Shown here piece after piece: positions 8,701 through 15,496 of a stretch of DNA of 39,831 nucleotides. The notes beneath the pieces are model-generated. The model was not told where the DNA came from, searched no databases, and saw only the letters and a program-made list of their open reading frames with translations. Position numbers and translations under genes: made by a program. The stretch is from NCBI GenBank assembly GCA_905236635.1, contig CAJOCJ010000025.1:1-39831 (forward strand), given 5' to 3'. Numbering within the stretch: the first letter of the stretch is position 1; each line of letters starts with the position of its first letter. The DNA is from an uncultured Bacteroidales bacterium. Lineage in GTDB: Bacteria > Bacteroidota > Bacteroidia > Bacteroidales > F082.

Positions 8701-11540
8701 ACACTATGATTGGAACCGTTGAGGAAGTTTCATCGTCAGATCCTTCAATCACCATTTCACCTGAAGTAATCCATGAAGTGCCTGCAGCAGGCGACACTGG
8801 ATATCTCGAGGTGACTTGTGAAAACATGGGCGACAATCCGGCTCTTTCTATCGAGTTCTGCGATATCGATGGTGAACCTGTACAATATGACTGGATCTCA
8901 GCTGAGTTCAACCAGGACTACACCGAAATCATCGGCACAGTTGTAGCAAACGAGAACACAGAACCTCGTACAGCTTATCTGATGGTTGTCGGTTACACAT
9001 CGACACAGGTGATGGTTAATTCAAACATCGTCAGCATCACACAGCTCGGACAGCAAGTTCCTCCAACAGGTGACACTTATACACTGTTTGCTGGCAACAT
9101 TGTTGAAGGTGACTACATCATCGTATTTGACGATGGCGCCATGAATCATACCGTCGCAAACAACAGACTGCAGTATGACGAAGTTATTATAGAAAACAAC
9201 GCTATTGTCACCGACAATATTGACATCGTATGGCATATCGCCCAGAGTGGTGATTATTGGACCATCTATAGTGATGCAGCTCAGGCATACGCCGCAGCTA
9301 CCGGTTCAAAGAACCAAGCTCAGATGTTGGCAGACGGCACTGATGACAAGGCTTTATGGACAGTTACAGGAAACGGAACTTATGAGTTTGAAAATAAAGC
9401 CAGAGCAGCAGGTTCTGATCCTAACAACAAGTGGCTCCGCAAGAATGGCACTTACGGCTTCGCTTGCTATGCTACATCTACTGGCGATGCCTTGTCATTG
9501 TACAAGAAAGTTGAAGACCCGACAGCTCCGAAGATCACCGTTACCCCTTACACAGTTGAGGTAAATGCTGAAGGTGGCGAAGGCGTTCTCACTATTACAT
9601 GTACTAACATGGGTGATGATCCATATCTCGATTTTGAATTCTGCGATGCAAGCGGTCAGTCAACACAATACGACTGGATCTCAGGAACTCTCAAGGACAA
9701 CCAAATCAATGGCTTTATCCAGCCAAACTATGGCGAAGAGCGTACAGCCTATCTGAGAGTCTTCGGTTATACTCCAACCCAAGAAATGATCTATTCAAAC
9801 ATTGTGAGCTTCACACAGCTTGAATATATTGCTCCTTCTGTGGCAGAACTGCCATTTGACTTCGACGGCGGCAAAGCCGACATTGAAGAAACAGAAGGTC
9901 TCACACAAGAAGGTCTTGACTCAGACTACAGCTCATCACCTAAGTTGAAATTCAAGAACACAGGCACATGGGTTCTCCTGCAGTTTGCTGAACCAGCTTC
10001 TTCAGTCTCTTATGACATCAAGGGCAACAGCTTCTCAGGCGGACAGTTTGACGTGTATATTTCTGAAGATGGCAATAACTATCAGAACATAGCATCGTAT
10101 ACCGAACTTGGTGCCACACAAACCGTCACACACATCCTTCATTTCATGCCGGTTTATTACGTCAAGTGGGTTTACACTCAAAAGTCTTCAGGTAACGTCG
10201 CATTGGGTAATATCCATGCAAGCGCCAACTACGATGTCTATGGCGAAGTGACTATTGAGCAGATTAACGCTGCTGACACTCATATCATTATTCACGACGG
10301 CGGCTTACTCAATGTTACAGGTGGTATAGGTGCAGCCAATAACGATGACGTCATCATCGAAGACGGCGGTCAGCTTATCTTCAACCAAGATATGATCCCG
10401 GCAACAGTCCGGAGAAACATCACTGCTGCTTCATCATGGAAAGACGAGGTTGACGGCTGGTATCTGATAGCTTCTCCTGCTGAGACAATGGAGACCTCAC
10501 CAGTAGCCATTGGCAACTACGACTTGTTTGCATACGATGAGGAGACAGCTTACTGGTGGGCCGATCATGGCACAAATGCCGGTCATCCATTCAGCACCCT
10601 TAATCGCGGTCAAGGTTATCTCTATGCCAACGCTGAAGACCAGGTGTTGGATCTTGCAGGTATGATGCACAGCATGAACGAGAGCGTGTATGTTGATTTA
10701 AGCTACGCCTGCACTTATGAAGACCTGAAAGGCTTTAACCTTGTTGGTAACCCATTCACATGCAACCTCGGTTCCGGCAATATGCACATGGGCAACTACC
10801 CTGTCACTGCATACTATGCTTCAGAGGGCGGCACCAAACTTGAAACATACCTGATCGAAGAGTATCCTATCAAACCAGGTAGAGGCTTCATGATCCAAGC
10901 AACAGAAGAATACCAGTCATTGTCATTCCACCAAGCAACTAAAGATGGTGACCTCGGTTACAGAGGATACATCCGCATCAATGCAGGTAACGACAACGCA
11001 TACATCCAGATTGGCGGCGGTAACACCTTGCGTAAGATGAACATCGCCAACACCAATGAGGTTTATGTGATGAACGATGGCAAAGACTTTGCTGCTGCAA
11101 GAGTCGATGAACTCGAAGGCACAATGCCTGTCAACTTCAAGGCTGTTGCTGACGGCACATACACCATCACCGTAGAGGCTAGAGGTATCGAGGTTTACAA
11201 TATGTATCTCGTCGATAACTTCACAAGCGAAGTCATCGACCTCATGCTCGAGCCAAGCTACACCTTCAACGCCACAACAGATGACAACGAAGCCCGCTTC
11301 ACTCTGGTATTCGACGCCAACAGCATCGAAGAAGTTTCTGAAAACAGCATCTTTGCATACCAGAACGGTAGCGAGATCATTATCAACGGAAACGGCGAGC
11401 TTCAGGTGTTTGACGTTACAGGCCGCATGGTGTTGAATACAACCATCAACGGCATCCAGGCTGTAAACATGCCTCAGGGTGTCTATGTGTTAAGAATGGT
11501 TGGCGACAACATCCAGACACAGAAGATTGTTGTAAGATAA
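5757..11540 (+). CDS. Giant secreted multidomain surface protein with type IX secretion C-terminal sorting domain
   Basis: 1927 residues. An N-terminal signal peptide (MKRKFTLLIATVMMLMAMIV, cleavage probably after the Ala-Gly near residue 27) is followed by beta-rich modules. BACON-like Ig domains lie near residues 178-275 and 702-805. OB-fold-like modules lie near 280-440 (TGYIQDDEAAICVYG) and 806-990 (GFIVGDGTGYVYYYN). A duplicated unit of about 263 residues sits at 445-708 and 996-1258, and a third half copy at about 1259-1360. A conserved late region (YLIASPAE, GFNLVGNPFTCNL, KPGRGFMIQA) precedes a typical T9SS type A sorting domain: GELQVFDVTGRMVL, GVYVLRM, QKIVV. It is predicted to cross the outer membrane by T9SS and be anchored or released at the surface. 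The ligand is unknown. A small PLGSG-tail gene follows 39 nt downstream. Confidence 0.85.
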   Translation: MKRKFTLLIATVMMLMAMIVQPLRMAGQSDYSSDYTGNITLSTAGGTNASDCVIAISGTNYAGIKAGTSSKVGAVVVTVPSGTKYLHIHAAAWNGTTVSLAVTPDGYSENIALTANSGIASNSPFTFNGDPSTSDYYKVITFSDALTANTNLTFTAVDGKRFVIWGVTSEEDTSGDTPSITASNVQIAYDATEGDINYTINNPATGGGNVTFSLQDETWLQNVTVYADNNMVMFNCDPNPSASARTDVVTLIYQYGNAAVTKDVTVTQAGNPNVTMTITEVRTQSAGSTVATTGTVTSCSGSTGYIQDDEAAICVYGTSLTIGDEIRVSGTLSNYNGLLEITSPQVTVLSSGNVVLPQLMTIAEVVASANQGWYVRIENASVTEISGKNVTITENQSSIVVRFNSADDITFEANDIISLDGNIGYYNGNQIANPMNVEVQQPTTSSITISPDVIYEIPATGDTGYLQVTCVNMGDDPTLDIIFCDANGGQAQYDWISAEFNQDYSEIIGTVVANESNDPRTAYLKVIGYTETQVSVTSNIVSITQLGQQTPPTGNTYTLFDGTIAEGDYIIVFDGGAMNHTVANNRLQYDQVTVENNAIVTDNIDIVWHIAQNGDYWTIYNGAAQAYAAATGSKNQAQMLADGTDDKAQWTVTGNGTYEFENKARAAGSDPNNKWLRKNGTYGFACYANSTGGALSLYKKVEDPSAPSISVPSVSTFTYEAHSSVAIQIQVINYVDGGQLDASTEADWIENVTTSGGTDGYYNVNFDITENDAEARTDVITITYNYYDEVAGDYAMVSGNLTISQEGNPGAINNISDITATGDYTVQGTIVAKSNRGFIVGDGTGYVYYYNQNYTQADYNIGDIVKLAGAVVAYGGAYEFNSSAVITFETTSGYVEEDPTIISGADMDSRVSSSNPALSSYVQYEGKLAVSGNYYNVTDIDGATTAKGSISYPIDTQFASLDGKQVRVKGYYVGVSSSQYYNTMIGTVEEVSSSDPSITISPEVIHEVPAAGDTGYLEVTCENMGDNPALSIEFCDIDGEPVQYDWISAEFNQDYTEIIGTVVANENTEPRTAYLMVVGYTSTQVMVNSNIVSITQLGQQVPPTGDTYTLFAGNIVEGDYIIVFDDGAMNHTVANNRLQYDEVIIENNAIVTDNIDIVWHIAQSGDYWTIYSDAAQAYAAATGSKNQAQMLADGTDDKALWTVTGNGTYEFENKARAAGSDPNNKWLRKNGTYGFACYATSTGDALSLYKKVEDPTAPKITVTPYTVEVNAEGGEGVLTITCTNMGDDPYLDFEFCDASGQSTQYDWISGTLKDNQINGFIQPNYGEERTAYLRVFGYTPTQEMIYSNIVSFTQLEYIAPSVAELPFDFDGGKADIEETEGLTQEGLDSDYSSSPKLKFKNTGTWVLLQFAEPASSVSYDIKGNSFSGGQFDVYISEDGNNYQNIASYTELGATQTVTHILHFMPVYYVKWVYTQKSSGNVALGNIHASANYDVYGEVTIEQINAADTHIIIHDGGLLNVTGGIGAANNDDVIIEDGGQLIFNQDMIPATVRRNITAASSWKDEVDGWYLIASPAETMETSPVAIGNYDLFAYDEETAYWWADHGTNAGHPFSTLNRGQGYLYANAEDQVLDLAGMMHSMNESVYVDLSYACTYEDLKGFNLVGNPFTCNLGSGNMHMGNYPVTAYYASEGGTKLETYLIEEYPIKPGRGFMIQATEEYQSLSFHQATKDGDLGYRGYIRINAGNDNAYIQIGGGNTLRKMNIANTNEVYVMNDGKDFAAARVDELEGTMPVNFKAVADGTYTITVEARGIEVYNMYLVDNFTSEVIDLMLEPSYTFNATTDDNEARFTLVFDANSIEEVSENSIFAYQNGSEIIINGNGELQVFDVTGRMVLNTTINGIQAVNMPQGVYVLRMVGDNIQTQKIVVR
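7091..7880 (+). repeat. Internal tandem-type duplication, copy 1, within the T9SS protein gene
   Basis: This copy encodes the unit running from SITISPDVIYEIPATGDTGY to LSLYKKVEDP. Copy 2 is at 8744-9530. The second half of the unit (VANNRLQY through KNGTYGFACYA) is almost identical between copies at both protein and DNA level, while the first half has drifted more. Confidence 0.85.
8744..9530 (+). repeat. Internal duplication, copy 2, within the T9SS protein gene
   Basis: Second copy of the 263-residue unit (SITISPEVIHEVPAAGDTGY to LSLYKKVEDP). The two copies are separated by a BACON-like and an OB-like module, so the duplication is not directly tandem. A third, diverged copy of only the first half follows at about 9531-9835 (ITVTPYTVEVNAEGG). 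Confidence 0.85.
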
Positions 11541-11579
11541 TAATATCCGTATCATTAACAAACCTAAAATAGCATCGAT

Positions 11580-11831
11580 ATGAAAAAGATATTGTTATCA
11601 ATTGCGATAGTCCTCATGATAGGCTTGAGCGCCAGCGCTCAGCGCGGTAATGGAAACGACGGGTTCTTCCTTGGATGGGAAGATGTCAACAACGGTATCG
11701 AGCTGTCACGTGACCCTGGGTTCCCTGGTGGTCACGGCGGCGGCGACGAGCCCGCGCCTCTTGGCAGCGGCATCGCAGTGCTCACGGCATTGGGTGTCGG
11801 ATATGCTCTGAAAAAGAGGTATACAAAATAG
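11580..11831 (+). CDS. Small secreted Gly-rich protein with C-terminal APLGSG-hydrophobic-basic tail
   Basis: 83 residues. The signal peptide (MKKILLSIAIVLMIGLSASA, then Q) is followed by a short acidic, glycine-rich body (NDGFFLGWED, PGGHGGGDEP). The C-terminus is APLGSGIAVLTALGVGYALK, then KR and a few residues: a proline-glycine motif, about 15 hydrophobic residues and a basic end. This tripartite layout resembles sorting tails such as PEP-CTERM or LPXTG in form, though not in motif. A sister protein with the same DGFF and APLGSG...LTALG tail is encoded at 35440-35682, also directly after a T9SS giant gene. Probably co-transcribed with the gene 39 nt upstream and ended by the terminator at 11853. 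Function unknown. Confidence 0.75.
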   Translation: MKKILLSIAIVLMIGLSASAQRGNGNDGFFLGWEDVNNGIELSRDPGFPGGHGGGDEPAPLGSGIAVLTALGVGYALKKRYTK

Positions 11832-11852
11832 TCTTAGACTGAACCATGATAA

Positions 11853-11880
11853 AAGGGCTTTCGATTGAGAGCCCTTTTTT
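11853..11880. terminator. Probably bidirectional intrinsic terminator
   Basis: AAGGGCT (11853-11859) pairs with AGCCCTT (11870-11876) across a 10-nt loop and is followed by T's on the + strand. A short A run before the stem provides T's on the minus strand, so it can also serve the convergent DMT transporter gene, whose stop codon overlaps it. Confidence 0.8.
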
Positions 11881-12772
11881 ATTCTTTCGCCCTGCTCTTA
11901 TTGACAAGGATGACACCCGTGAAAACGAGCGCCGCCGCCGCGACCTTCTGCCAGGTCAGACGGTCCATGCCAGTAACGATGCTCATCACCGTGGCGATGA
12001 TAGGCTGCAGATAGCCGTAAAGACTGATGACAGTCGGACGCAACGCCTTCTGCCCTATCGGTATGAGGAAATAGGCAATGAAAGTGGCAAAGAGAATCAA
12101 AAATCCAAGTTCGAGCAGGTATTTTGTCGGCAACGCAATCATATTGAGATGCACTAACTCCTTGATGTCGAAAGGTATAGCCACTATTGCCGAAAACAGA
12201 AACATCCATTTCATGAATGTCACCACATGATATTTCGCGATAAGTGGCCTAAAAATCCCAAGATATAAAGCGAAAAAGATACAATTGCCAACCATATAGA
12301 CGATACCCATAGGTTGTGTCTCGGTGACGCCCCCACTGGCACGTACAGTATTGAAAACCAAGAAGATAACACCCACAAAGCTCAACGCCACGCCACCTGC
12401 TTTCTTCAAGGTGATAGGTTCCTTGAGGGCGATGGCAGCGATAAACATAGTGAAAATCGGGGTCAGCGGGGTGAGGATGCTGGTGTCGAACGGCGTCGTC
12501 ATAGTGCTGGCCTTCAAAAACGAGACCTGAGTAAGGAAAAGTCCCAGCATCGAAGCGATGAAAATCTGTAGGAAGTCTTTCTTTTCGACCTTTTCTTTTG
12601 GCAAAAACAGCGACACTATCCAAAACAAAACCGCCGCACCTATGGCTCTGAAACAAAACAACCCCATGGGAGAAATCAACGCGAGAGTCGACAAATCCCT
12701 GCAGATGATGATGTTGAAGCCAAATATGGTGTAGGCAAAAAACGCTGAGATATGACCTAAAGATTTTTTCAT
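11879..12772 (-). CDS. EamA/DMT-family inner-membrane transporter
   Basis: A 297-residue, very hydrophobic protein with about ten predicted membrane helices arranged as two EamA repeats. Conserved features are PLTPIFTMFIAAIALKEPI at the end of the first half and SLYGYLQPIIATVMSIVTG in the second. These carriers export metabolites or drugs; the substrate cannot be told from sequence. The ATG at 12772 (MKKSLGHISAFFAYTIFGFN) is preferred over a TTG four codons upstream, because that TTG lies within the promoter -7 element. The gene is divergent from the COG0523 gene and convergent with the small secreted gene. Confidence 0.88.
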   Translation of the reverse strand: MKKSLGHISAFFAYTIFGFNIIICRDLSTLALISPMGLFCFRAIGAAVLFWIVSLFLPKEKVEKKDFLQIFIASMLGLFLTQVSFLKASTMTTPFDTSILTPLTPIFTMFIAAIALKEPITLKKAGGVALSFVGVIFLVFNTVRASGGVTETQPMGIVYMVGNCIFFALYLGIFRPLIAKYHVVTFMKWMFLFSAIVAIPFDIKELVHLNMIALPTKYLLELGFLILFATFIAYFLIPIGQKALRPTVISLYGYLQPIIATVMSIVTGMDRLTWQKVAAAALVFTGVILVNKSRAKE

Positions 12773-12781
12773 AAGCGACGG

Positions 12782-12789
12782 CAAAAATA
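12782..12789 (-). promoter_or_regulatory. Promoter -7 element of the DMT transporter
   Basis: CAAAAATA on the + strand reads TATTTTTG on the minus strand. A TTTTG -33 element (CAAAA at 12813-12817) stands 23 nt upstream. The start codon is only 9 nt past the element, so the mRNA leader would be very short. Confidence 0.55.
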
Positions 12790-12800
12790 CAATTTTTTAT

Positions 12801-12808
12801 TAATTTTG
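12801..12808 (+). promoter_or_regulatory. Promoter -7 element of the COG0523 GTPase gene
   Basis: TAATTTTG followed by CA fits TAnnTTTG. It overlaps the inverted repeat at 12802-12819 and excludes the TTG at 12806 as a start codon. Confidence 0.55.
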
Positions 12809-12819
12809 CAGGCAAAATT
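12802..12819. promoter_or_regulatory. Perfect 8-bp inverted repeat between divergent promoters (candidate operator)
   Basis: AATTTTGC, AG, GCAAAATT. It covers the -7 element of the COG0523 gene and the probable -33 element of the DMT gene. A metal-sensing repressor site would fit the neighbouring metallochaperone, but part of the symmetry could simply come from the two overlapping promoter boxes. Confidence 0.35.
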
Positions 12820-12829
12820 TAAAAGAAAT

Positions 12830-14041
12830 ATGAATAGAATGGAAACTCCGGTCCTACTTCTGACCGGTTATCTCGGAAGCGGAAAGACAACTTTGGTAAA
12901 CCATATCCTTTCGAACAAGAAAGGCATTAAATTTGCAGTGATAGTCAACGACATAGGTGAAGTAAACATCGATGCCGACCTCATCCAGAAAGGCGGCGTG
13001 GTGGGCAAGAAAGACGAGAGTCTGGTGGCGTTGCAGAACGGCTGCATCTGCTGCACCCTAAAGATGGACCTCATCCAGCAGCTCACCGACATCATGAAGA
13101 TGGGTCGTTTCGACTATATCGTCATTGAAGCTAGCGGCATCTGCGAGCCCGAGCCGATAGCAAGAACCATCGCCGGAATCCCTCAGATGGGCAGAGAATA
13201 CACGCAATTTGGCACCCCACGTCTCGACTGCATAGTGACGGTTGTTGATGCCCTGAGGATGAAAGACGAGTTCTCATGCGGCGAGAGTCTCAAGAACGAA
13301 AACATCGACGAGGAAGACATAGAAAACCTCGTGATTGAGCAGATTGAGTTCTGCAACATAGTGTTATTAAACAAGGTGTCGGATGTGGAACCAAAAGAAC
13401 TCGAGAGAATACGTCAGATCGTGAAGAACCTTGCACCTGACGCACAGATACTGGAATGCGACTATGCCAATATCGACCTCGACAAGATCATCGACACATA
13501 TATGTTTGATTATAACGACGTGTCGGGAAGCGCCGGTTGGATAAAGATTATCGAAGGCCGTGACGACCATCATGACGATCACGATGATGATGACGACGAC
13601 CATGATGAGCACGAACATCATCATGAGCACGAACACCATCATCACCACCATGATGAGGACGAAGGCGAGGCTGAGGAATATGGCATAGGCACTTATGTTT
13701 ACTTCAACAGAAGACCTTTCGACACCTTGAAATTCAACGACTACGTGCTTAACAACTGGCCTAAGAACATCATCCGCTGCAAGGGATTATGCTATTTCGC
13801 CGACAATCAAGACATGTCGTATATATTCGAGACCGCTGGCAAGCAGAAGAAACTGTCGGAAGCAGGTTATTGGTTTGCGACGGCATCGAAAGAAGAACTT
13901 CAGCAGTTTGTGGAGCGCGACCCAAGCATCCTCAAAGACTGGGACGAGGAATACGGCGACCGCATGGAAAAGATAGTGTTTATTGGGCAAAAGCTCGATA
14001 AGGACGCGATTAAACAAGCGCTTGATGATTGCCTTTTCTAG
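12830..14041 (+). CDS. COG0523 (CobW/P47K, G3E) GTPase, putative zinc metallochaperone
   Basis: P-loop GTPase of the CobW/YeiR/ZNG family that uses GTP hydrolysis to hand a metal, often zinc, to client proteins. Visible motifs are Walker A GYLGSGKTT near the N-terminus, the family's metal-binding CxCC motif (NGCICCTLK), Walker B-like YIVIEASGICEP, and the guanine-specificity segment LLNKVSDVEP. A long His/Asp/Glu-rich insert at about residues 245-282 (runs of HH and DD ending in a six-His stretch) likely binds metal. The C-terminal CobW_C domain follows (YVYFNRRPFDTLKFNDYVL). The start is ATG 12830 or 12839 (METPVLLLTG); both lie after the promoter. The 3' end overlaps the convergent MATE gene by 32 bp. 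Confidence 0.88.
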   Translation: MNRMETPVLLLTGYLGSGKTTLVNHILSNKKGIKFAVIVNDIGEVNIDADLIQKGGVVGKKDESLVALQNGCICCTLKMDLIQQLTDIMKMGRFDYIVIEASGICEPEPIARTIAGIPQMGREYTQFGTPRLDCIVTVVDALRMKDEFSCGESLKNENIDEEDIENLVIEQIEFCNIVLLNKVSDVEPKELERIRQIVKNLAPDAQILECDYANIDLDKIIDTYMFDYNDVSGSAGWIKIIEGRDDHHDDHDDDDDDHDEHEHHHEHEHHHHHHDEDEGEAEEYGIGTYVYFNRRPFDTLKFNDYVLNNWPKNIIRCKGLCYFADNQDMSYIFETAGKQKKLSEAGYWFATASKEELQQFVERDPSILKDWDEEYGDRMEKIVFIGQKLDKDAIKQALDDCLF

Positions 14042-15413
14042 CCTCTTTAATGGCAAACGGCAACGCTAACAGGAACGTCAGGGCGTCAGCTATGGCCTGA
14101 GTCATCTCGACGCCATGGAGACCGATGAAAATCGGCAGTATCATGATTGTCGGGATGAAGAAAATGCCCTGTCTTCCCATCGATAACAGCGTGGCTATCA
14201 ATGTTTTACGAGTAGTTTGATACATCATGTTGGTAACAGTGCTCACCCCGATGAGCGGGAAAGCGATGCACTGCCAACGCAGCACCCTTGTGCCAATTTT
14301 TATCAGTTCGGCGTCCTCACCTCGGAAAACCCTTATCAAATCGGGAGCGAAGATGGCGAATGTTACTGATATGATTATCAATATGATAGTAGCCAAACTG
14401 GTGGTAAACACAAACGACCTGCGCACCCTCTCATATAGCTCGGCGCCGTAGTTGAAGCCGCACACAGGTTGGAATCCCTGCCCTAGTCCGAGGATGATGG
14501 AGAAGGCAAACATCATGATTCTCGACACTATCGCAAATGCCGCTATGGCACTCGCCTCTGTGCCTGGAGCGGCGTAATATGCAGCATAACGGTTCAGCAT
14601 GATAGTGCTGACACACACAAAGACATGTCTTGCCAACGAAGGGTTACCGCCTTTGAAGATGTCTTTATAGCTCTGCCACGAAGGGCTGAACAGCCTGATG
14701 CGGATGTGAACATTGCCGTTCATCTCGGTGCCTAAAAGCAGCACAAACCATCCCACCATCTGACTGATGCAGGTGGCGAGTGCCGCACCTGTCACGCCCA
14801 TGTCGAGGACATAAATCAAAAGGGCATCGAGGAAGATGTTAAGCACTGCACCGGTGGTGATTCCAACCATAGCATAACGCGCGTTGCCTTGAAAACGCAA
14901 CTGGTTGTTCAAGGTCAGCGACGACATCATGAAAGGTGTTCCGATGAGGATAAACATCAGATAATCATTAGCATACGGCACGATATCAGGGGTGGCGCCC
15001 ATCATCCGCGAAAGCGGCGTGAGGAAGAACAGTCCGACGATGGCCGCTATGGTGCCGAGACCCATAGATGAGAGGAATCCCGTGGCAGCCATACGCTCCG
15101 CCTCGCCGTATTTCTTAGCGCCAAGAGCCGTGGAGATGTAGTTTCCCGAGCCATGTCCGAAGAAGAAACCGAAGGCGTTGATGAAGGTCATGTAGGCAAA
15201 CGACACTCCGACGCCCGCCGTGGCCTCCGTCGAGATATGACCGACAAAGAACGCGTCGATGATGTTGTATAAAGCCGTCACCATCATGGAGATGATGGTT
15301 GGCACCGCCATCTTTATAACCAGCTGACGCACAGGACTTTGCGTCATCATAAGATAACGTTGGTCGCGCTTCTGCTCGTCGTCTTCGCGTGTCGTGCCAA
15401 AAATATGCTTCAT
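14010..15413 (-). CDS. MATE-family multidrug/Na+ antiporter
   Basis: 467 residues with about twelve membrane helices in two MATE repeats. MAVPTIISMMVTALYNIIDA, DAFFVGHIS and GQGFQPVCGFNYGAE are characteristic of the NorM/DinF superfamily of cation-coupled efflux pumps. The substrate is unknown. The first ATG (15413) gives a 21-residue charged extension before MMTQSPVRQLVIK; a start at the double Met (15350) is equally possible and would leave a normal leader, because the promoter -7 box ends only 4 nt before 15413. Divergent from the ricT-like gene. Confidence 0.9.
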   Translation of the reverse strand: MKHIFGTTREDDEQKRDQRYLMMTQSPVRQLVIKMAVPTIISMMVTALYNIIDAFFVGHISTEATAGVGVSFAYMTFINAFGFFFGHGSGNYISTALGAKKYGEAERMAATGFLSSMGLGTIAAIVGLFFLTPLSRMMGATPDIVPYANDYLMFILIGTPFMMSSLTLNNQLRFQGNARYAMVGITTGAVLNIFLDALLIYVLDMGVTGAALATCISQMVGWFVLLLGTEMNGNVHIRIRLFSPSWQSYKDIFKGGNPSLARHVFVCVSTIMLNRYAAYYAAPGTEASAIAAFAIVSRIMMFAFSIILGLGQGFQPVCGFNYGAELYERVRRSFVFTTSLATIILIIISVTFAIFAPDLIRVFRGEDAELIKIGTRVLRWQCIAFPLIGVSTVTNMMYQTTRKTLIATLLSMGRQGIFFIPTIMILPIFIGLHGVEMTQAIADALTFLLALPFAIKEARKGNHQALV

Positions 15414-15417
15414 AGCG

Positions 15418-15425
15418 CAAAATTA
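15418..15425 (-). promoter_or_regulatory. Promoter -7 element of the MATE gene
   Basis: CAAAATTA on the + strand, TAATTTTG on the minus strand, 4 nt before the first possible ATG. Transcription would begin at or very near that ATG. Confidence 0.45.
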
Positions 15426-15457
15426 CAAAAAATAAAGGCACATAATAAAATTTTCAT

Positions 15458-15465
15458 TATCTTTG
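15458..15465 (+). promoter_or_regulatory. Promoter -7 element of the ricT-gldH-ponA-obg operon
   Basis: TATCTTTG followed by CA, 31 nt upstream of the ATG at 15497. A good match to TAnnTTTG. Confidence 0.6.
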
Positions 15466-15496
15466 CAGGTTATTATATTGGATAATTATTGTTTTT

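Noticed and set aside
7091..9530. Possibility that the duplicated DNA is an insertion sequence
   Set aside because: The repeats are in frame within one protein, have no terminal inverted repeats and no transposase.
12806..12829. Longer N-terminus for the COG0523 GTPase from a TTG at 12806
   Set aside because: The TTG is part of the TAATTTTG promoter box and the added residues (QAKFKRN) match nothing in the family; ATG 12830 or 12839 is better.
13367..13651. Open frame on the minus strand rich in Val/Met opposite the His/Asp-rich insert
   Set aside because: It is the complement of the repetitive GAC/CAT codons of the GTPase gene; no start context and no recognisable protein.
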